Source: Hirudinaria manillensis
Lineage: Eukaryota; Annelida; Clitellata; Hirudinida; Hirudinidae
NCBI GenBank assembly: GCA_034509925.1
Contig: CM067527.1
Location: forward strand, 6,814,501 to 6,878,500
Reading direction: 5' to 3'
Length of the DNA stretch: 64,000 nt
The notes below the pieces were generated by a model that made no database searches, was not told the origin of the DNA, and saw only the letters and a program-made list of their open reading frames with translations. The translations under genes and the position numbers were made by a program. This document shows, one piece after another, positions 58,478 to 64,000 of this stretch. Numbering within the stretch: the first letter of the stretch is position 1; every line of letters starts with the position of its first letter.

Positions 58478-61400
58478 TGGTATTCCTGAAAGACCTCATC
58501 AAACAACAAATGATTGAAATCACCCAATTGACTGAAGAGCTTCATAGGAATGAAAATAATTGGAGGAGTTGCACCAAAATACTGGAAGAACATTATGAGG
58601 CTCGAATCTCAAGGGAAATGGAATTGGTCAAGGAGTTAGAAAGGAGGACTGAAACAATGACAAAAGAATATAAGATGGAGGTAATGTGATAATGGAGATT
58701 ATTAATGGTAGAACTATTAGTGATGATGATGATTGGTAGGAGAGGTCAGTGATATTTGCTTTGGTGAATCTGGAATAAGGTCACTAGAATAATGTTGTTG
58801 TTGTTGGCACAGATAGATAAAATGTCAAAGGAGAATGGGGACCTCTTGTTGAGTTTGTCATTGGCAAGAAAAGTTCTTGAAGATGAAGGTGATAAGTTTA
58901 AGGAAGAAAAGTTGAGGATGATGGATAAGATCAGGTGATGAAACAATTACATTTGAATTTATCATCTGTTACCAGCACTTCTGATTTTGGCACCGATATC
59001 ATGACACTTGTCGACAGTAAACAAGAAGAACAATTGCAAGTTCAAGGTAATGAACTGATGCAAATGAGGTCCTACATTAGCCAATCAGAAACCAATGAAA
59101 AATCACAGATGGAAAACAACCAATCACAAAAGGTATAAATAACTCTTGCAAAGGAAAAACAAAAATGATGATGATGATGATGACTACAGTGATGATTTCA
59201 GTCATTAAAAGAAGACTTAATACTCATGGAGTCTGAAAAGAAGTTGATGGAAGAGAAGTTGATGATCACAAATGAGTTGATGAAGATACAAGAAGAGGAG
59301 ATGGAACAGGTTGTCCGTGGTTTAATCATTCATCGTTCCTTCTTCATTCCTCCATCAATTCGTTGCTTTATTAATTTATTCACTGCTCAATTTATTAATC
59401 CAATTCATTCATCCATTCGTTAATCCGTTCATCCAGGCATCAGGCAATTTGTCAGAAGCTCGTAAGAATCTCCTGAACAAGTACGTGATCCTGTGTTGAT
59501 CCTTGAAGGTATTATCACGATCACTTGGACACAACATCAGTAATTCTCCAACATCTCAGGTGGAGACGCAAGGTCTTTGAACTGATTGTTCGATCGAAAT
59601 TCGACGAAAGGTTCCATCTGGAAGAGGAAAGGAAACTGAACAGGAAGGTTTTAAATTCATCTTTTTAATTATAACTCATTATTTATAACTCATTATAATA
59701 ATTATATTAATAGGAATAACTAGTTTTAATTCATCTTTTTAATTATAACTCATTATAATTATTTGATATGTTGTTGTGCATGTGTCGATGCTCCATTTAA
59801 TCGATTAATCGATCTCCATTGCTGTCATTAAATCCACAATTAGACAAAATTTTATAAACCGTTATCATGTTGGTGAAAGTAAATATGGAGCTGAAAGTAA
59901 ATATACAAATGTATAAATATATATGCTCAACAGTCAACATTAAGTCGTTGAATTGTTTAATGAATTTAACAGATGTGCCTCTCTTGCCACTGTTGTTGTT
60001 GTTTAACATTCTGAATGTCATGAATATTTAGATGAATGTTGCTGTAATTAATTCATTAATTATCATGTGACTTCCTCCAGATGCTTGCAACTGACAAAGA
60101 ACTTCAGACACTCCAAGGCAGACTCAATCTCTCTGAAAGATTGAACAACAACAAGTCTGATGAAATAAAAGTCATCGAGGGGAAATTAAAAGTTAATCGA
60201 GATTTTAAAATTGGATGAAAATTTTAAAAGTTTTCAAAGACCTTTTCGTGTCGATTGCTATTTCAGGAAGAGTGAACGAATTATTCATGGTTTTGTCACC
60301 TTTTTTTGCTAATTTTTATTAATTTTTTTGAAAGTTTTAAATTGCAACTGCCTTGACTTCGTTAAGAATGATTGTTAGAATCACAAGTGACAAGCATCCA
60401 CATCACCATCACAATCGTCATCAAAATCATCATCAAGATCGTCATATCGTTGTCACCACATCTTCATCGATAATGTACTGTTGTTGATGTTGTTGTTTAT
60501 TAAATTCAGATCCTTCAGAATGAATTGGATTCGCAGAATAATTTGATGGATCGATGGATGGAGAAGGAAAATAACTTGAGAAGCTTGTGCAGGTGATTTC
60601 ATGGTAATGATGATGATGATGATGATGATGACAATGATAGTGAAGGTGATGAATATTTCGTTAAGAGAACAATCTCTGGTTCTATTAACTCTCTACTAAA
60701 TTTCAGAAATGTAAAACTAGTTTCATGGTTTGTTGATGATGTGTTATTTAATCAACATTTTATGGTGGCAGCAATATTAGTATCAATGATTATCCCCAGT
60801 GATTATGATACAATCAAAGGATGAGAACTTTGTTCCTGGTGGTGATGATGATGATGATGATGATGAAAGCTTTTCTGATAGGATTTCATTTATCATTCGT
60901 TTGCATCTCTTTCCTGGGGTTTCATTTTTCCAGCTCATTTTGGTCGTCTGCTCAGAAATGCTTTGAAATCCTCGAGCATGCATCCTCCAACATTTCAAAA
61001 CTCAACAACAGACTGAATTTTGTTTCATATCGTGCCAAGGCCATTAAAAGTGAATTTAGATAATTACCTTATTAAATTTATTTTTTCTACTGTTTGTTAC
61101 TTTGTCTTAGATGATGTTAATGTATAAGGCATAGGTAACTTAGTTTTCTAAAAGTAATTATGAATTAATTTGTTTAAAAATATTATTGTTTAAATTTATT
61201 TCGTCTTGTTTTTTTTTTTAGGTCAAATTGGTTTAAGACTTTCAAATCTTGAAGCTAAAAATTCAAGTTTAAATTCAGAAGCATTAAAGGTAATTTCACA
61301 CATTATAGAAGCTTTATTTGGCAAATTATAAATTTATCCATAAACATGGTTTTAAAGACATTTCAAACAAACACAAAAACAAAAGGTCTTTTCTTTGAAT

Positions 61401-61870
61401 GAAAATGTAATTTGAACACTCTGCTAACTTCACTTTTGAAATCACTGATGACATCATAATTCAAAATTTGAATTATTTATTCTGTTTTATTATTATTATT
61501 TATTCTTGATGCCCTTACATCCCTTTGGGATAAAATGGAGCATGTTAAAAATTGGCTAAATAAATGTAAATGATTTCAATGCATGTAATTCACACTATAT
61601 ATTTTGAGAAATTAATTTCAAACATGAACTAATTTTTAATCAACTTTTCTTCAACATTAACGTTTTAATTTCAAGTCAAAAAGAAATTACATCGACTCCA
61701 GAAAATCACAACAAAAGCAGTGCATTGACTTTGCACAATCAACAAATTTCACCACTTCAACCAAAAACGTCTTCCAAAAGCCAGCAGACGACAAAACGGT
61801 CAACAGGAAGACTCTGCTCATTGAGGAGGTCAAACTACTGTCATCCCTCATCTTGAGGGACAAGACGTGA
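58478..61870 (+). CDS. CCHCR1: Coiled-coil alpha-helical rod protein 1-like (CCHCR1)
   Basis: Exons: 58478-58680, 58813-58934, 58976-59132, 59202-59309, 59437-59480, 59560-59647, 60081-60191, 60510-60592, 60934-61049, 61222-61289, 61676-61870. Phases close over 431 codons to TGA; the 5' end is unresolved. The product is almost wholly heptad-like coiled coil. Two landmarks agree with human CCHCR1 as I remember it: KNLLNKWRRKVFELIVRSK (human LLNRWREKVFALMVQLK) and SKLNNRLNFVSYRAKAIKS (human LNNRLSYAVRKVHTIRG), at similar spacing. The C-terminal half of the human protein is mostly missing; a 65-codon last exon ends TLLIEEVKLLSSLILRDKT. Human CCHCR1 localises to centrioles and P-bodies, so a centriolar scaffold role is expected. 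Introns range from 41 nt (58935-58975) to several hundred. Confidence 0.8.
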
Positions 61871-64000
61871 CCCTGTTGCATTGTTTATTATTACCATGAC
61901 ATGAGAAAGTTTTTTTTGTTTACTAGTATTAAGCAATAATAATACAATGTATAATAATTGATAATTGTTCTTAGGTTGTTCCAACCAGTTGTTATTATTA
62001 TTATTGCCTGGATTTAGTTCCACTATCGACAATGATAATGCACTTTACAGATTAAGAGTGTTAATTTTACAACTTTCAAATGACTCATTTTTAATTGGAG
62101 GTGCTCGTGGCATGGTGATTGCTGCTGATGATGATGATGATGTCTATGGTGGTAGAGATGATGATGAAGCCAATGAATGCAATGATGATTGTGCAGAATA
62201 ATCGTGATTGTTGAGTAATTATAAGGAAATTTAGAAAATATTTAGCTACATTTAAGTAACTTTAACCTTCAGTAAGTATTTTTTTTTAATAATTTGTAAA
62301 TTAATGAAAATTTGTCCAATATATTACAGTAATTCACATTGTAAAGGGTTCAATTTTGGCCATTATAGCAGATGGTACCCTGATGTATGTAAAAGTAAAT
62401 TGTGCCTATTAAGTTTGTTAGATTTCTTATCAAGTTGCTTCGCAGTAGTCTCCAAATAGACATCTAAAAAAGCAAAATCAAGTGATATGATTACCTAGCT
62501 TGTGTTAATAACTGTTCAGCTTCAGTAATAAGATCACAGTTAAAGTAATGGCTCAAAGTTGTGTGATGATGAATATGCTGGGATAGAATCAAATTCAAAG
62601 AAACAGAAACTGACTATCTCCTTATAAAACAATCAAACAAGTAACTTTAAAAGTGAAAATTGTGAGGCCACAGGCACCTTAGAACTTAGAAGATGGACAA
62701 ATTGATGTCTAATCAGAACACTTCTGGTTTTTTTAAGACTGACCTTTTGACGTCTATAAATGTCGTTTCGTCTCTTATTAAAACTATTAACAACTGAAGA
62801 CAATAAATGGATTAAATTGAAAATGAATGGATTAAATGACCTCATCAAAGTCAAAGAGGAGCACCACTTGACAAATATTCCCCTTAAACAAAGCTTAACT
62901 TCCTCAATATGTAATTACTCGCAATTATGCCTCTGATGCAAAACTAAAAGCTCAGCTTTTAGCCACTGAAATTCAAGGTCCAGAATTCAACAAGTAGCAA
63001 GCAAATTCTAAGTTACTTCTAAAATGTTCTGGATAATAAGTCCCATTCGTTTTGAATTATTAGAAAAAATAATAGTCATAACACTAGAGATTTCAATTAT
63101 TTATAACATAAAATTTAAAATAACATCATAATTTGGGCAAGTTTAATCCTGAAATCATGTTAGTTAATTTTGAAATGGCTTCCTCATTACAAGCAAACTT
63201 GTTTGTGTACCTATTAGTCAAGAACATTGCATTATTAAAAACCTATTTTAAGTCATCAATTATGAGTCAGTTTCAAGACCTTGGCCACTCAGAGGAAAGC
63301 ATGTGCTGAAATTTACGGTCGCCGATTATAACTTTCATAGCTATTCGTCCATTTTATGAAAGCTGAGTGCCTGCCTCGACCGTCTTTGCTTTGTCTTTGT
63401 CTGTCTGTTTGTCTATCAGCCTCGCTACACCTCAGATCTTTATTATACATTTTCATACTTTTGTCGGGGCTAATTGTACAAAGCATTGCGATAAGAATTC
63501 AATGAGTATAAGGTACGAAGAGCTTATCATAGCTACCACATCACGCATTTGGCCAAAAATAGTTTTTCAATCTGGTCAGGAAAGACACAATTATAGCCAG
63601 CCTTGTTGCCGCCGGGTATTTCTTGTACGTTTTTTGTACGAGTTTGCCTTCCTCTGGTTTTTGTTTTGCTGCTTTTTAATCACATTAAAACAAGTTGTGT
63701 AAGATAAATTTAAGTTTCAAATTTATATGAAGCAGAGCTCTTTTTTTTTGCATAATTTTTAAGTAAACTTGATAAATATAAATTAAACACATTTCCGAAT
63801 TAAGTCATTATTTCAGCTGTTGTTTTAAAGCTTTATTTTTGTGATTTATTTGATTTATTTTACTGAATTTCACTTTTCTGCTGTTATTATTATTATTATT
63901 ATTATTTCTAGGTTAATCATGAGGTATCTGTTACTATTTTAGCTGTCACCATATACTGAATAGCAATAGCTAACACGAACAAAACGGTTCCCAAGTTTTT
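61871..64000. other. 3' flank, no gene recognised
   Basis: AT-rich with a GAT-rich run at about 62125-62170. An open stretch at 63367-63702 has a hydrophobic beginning but no ATG at its start, no splice context and no familiar motif, so it is not called. Confidence 0.45.

Noticed and set aside
62090-62201. Asp-rich end of an open frame
   Set aside because: GAT repeat within the 3' flank of the CCHCR1-like gene.
63367-63702. 111-codon open stretch with hydrophobic start
   Set aside because: No ATG at its beginning, no splice context and no recognisable motif.

Overview
The window is nuclear DNA of an AT-rich invertebrate metazoan. The genes carry many small GT-AG introns, the coding exons use the standard code, and clear homologues of the animal genes ANKIB1 and CCHCR1 and a TRIM protein are present. 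Tc1-type DNA transposons and SAP-domain LTR elements are scattered between them. A short (TTAGGG)4 tract suggests a TTAGGG-type telomere, which would argue against most arthropods. The species cannot be named from the sequence.

Left half (about 1-33.4 kb): a tandem array of related secreted-protein genes. I could not assign them to a named family. Each unit of about 265 residues is encoded by five exons with a fixed phase pattern, and it reads like a six-bladed YWTD-type beta-propeller. Units occur singly (17484-19519) or as two propellers fused through a phase-1 intron (1008-4093, cut by a transposon or upstream sequence; 27920-33379, intact). Two more double-unit loci (13132-15926 and 21049-23811) are near-identical over about 2 kb but are broken in complementary ways. 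Three members share a TATAAATA box 49-54 bp upstream of the ATG. A TRIM-type RING/B-box gene (6190-8007) sits inside the array. Tc1 elements lie at 1-737 and in an intron at 29482-31093. Two LTR-element copies lie at 11257-11999 and 24777-26452. A (TTAGGG)4 tract replaces about 0.2 kb in one duplicated block.

Middle (33.4-41.4 kb): mostly non-coding DNA with a 66-bp minisatellite (about 12 copies). One long minus-strand reading frame of 661 codons (38259-40244), visibly GC-richer than its surroundings, encodes a low-complexity protein I do not recognise.

Right half (41.4-64 kb): two conserved genes in head-to-head orientation. ANKIB1, an ankyrin plus RING-IBR-RING E3 ubiquitin ligase, runs on the minus strand from 57229 down to 41473 in about 18 exons whose phases all close. 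A CCHCR1-like centriolar coiled-coil gene runs on the plus strand from about 57.4 kb to 61870. Their introns are full of trinucleotide and tetranucleotide repeats. The last 2.1 kb shows no supported gene.
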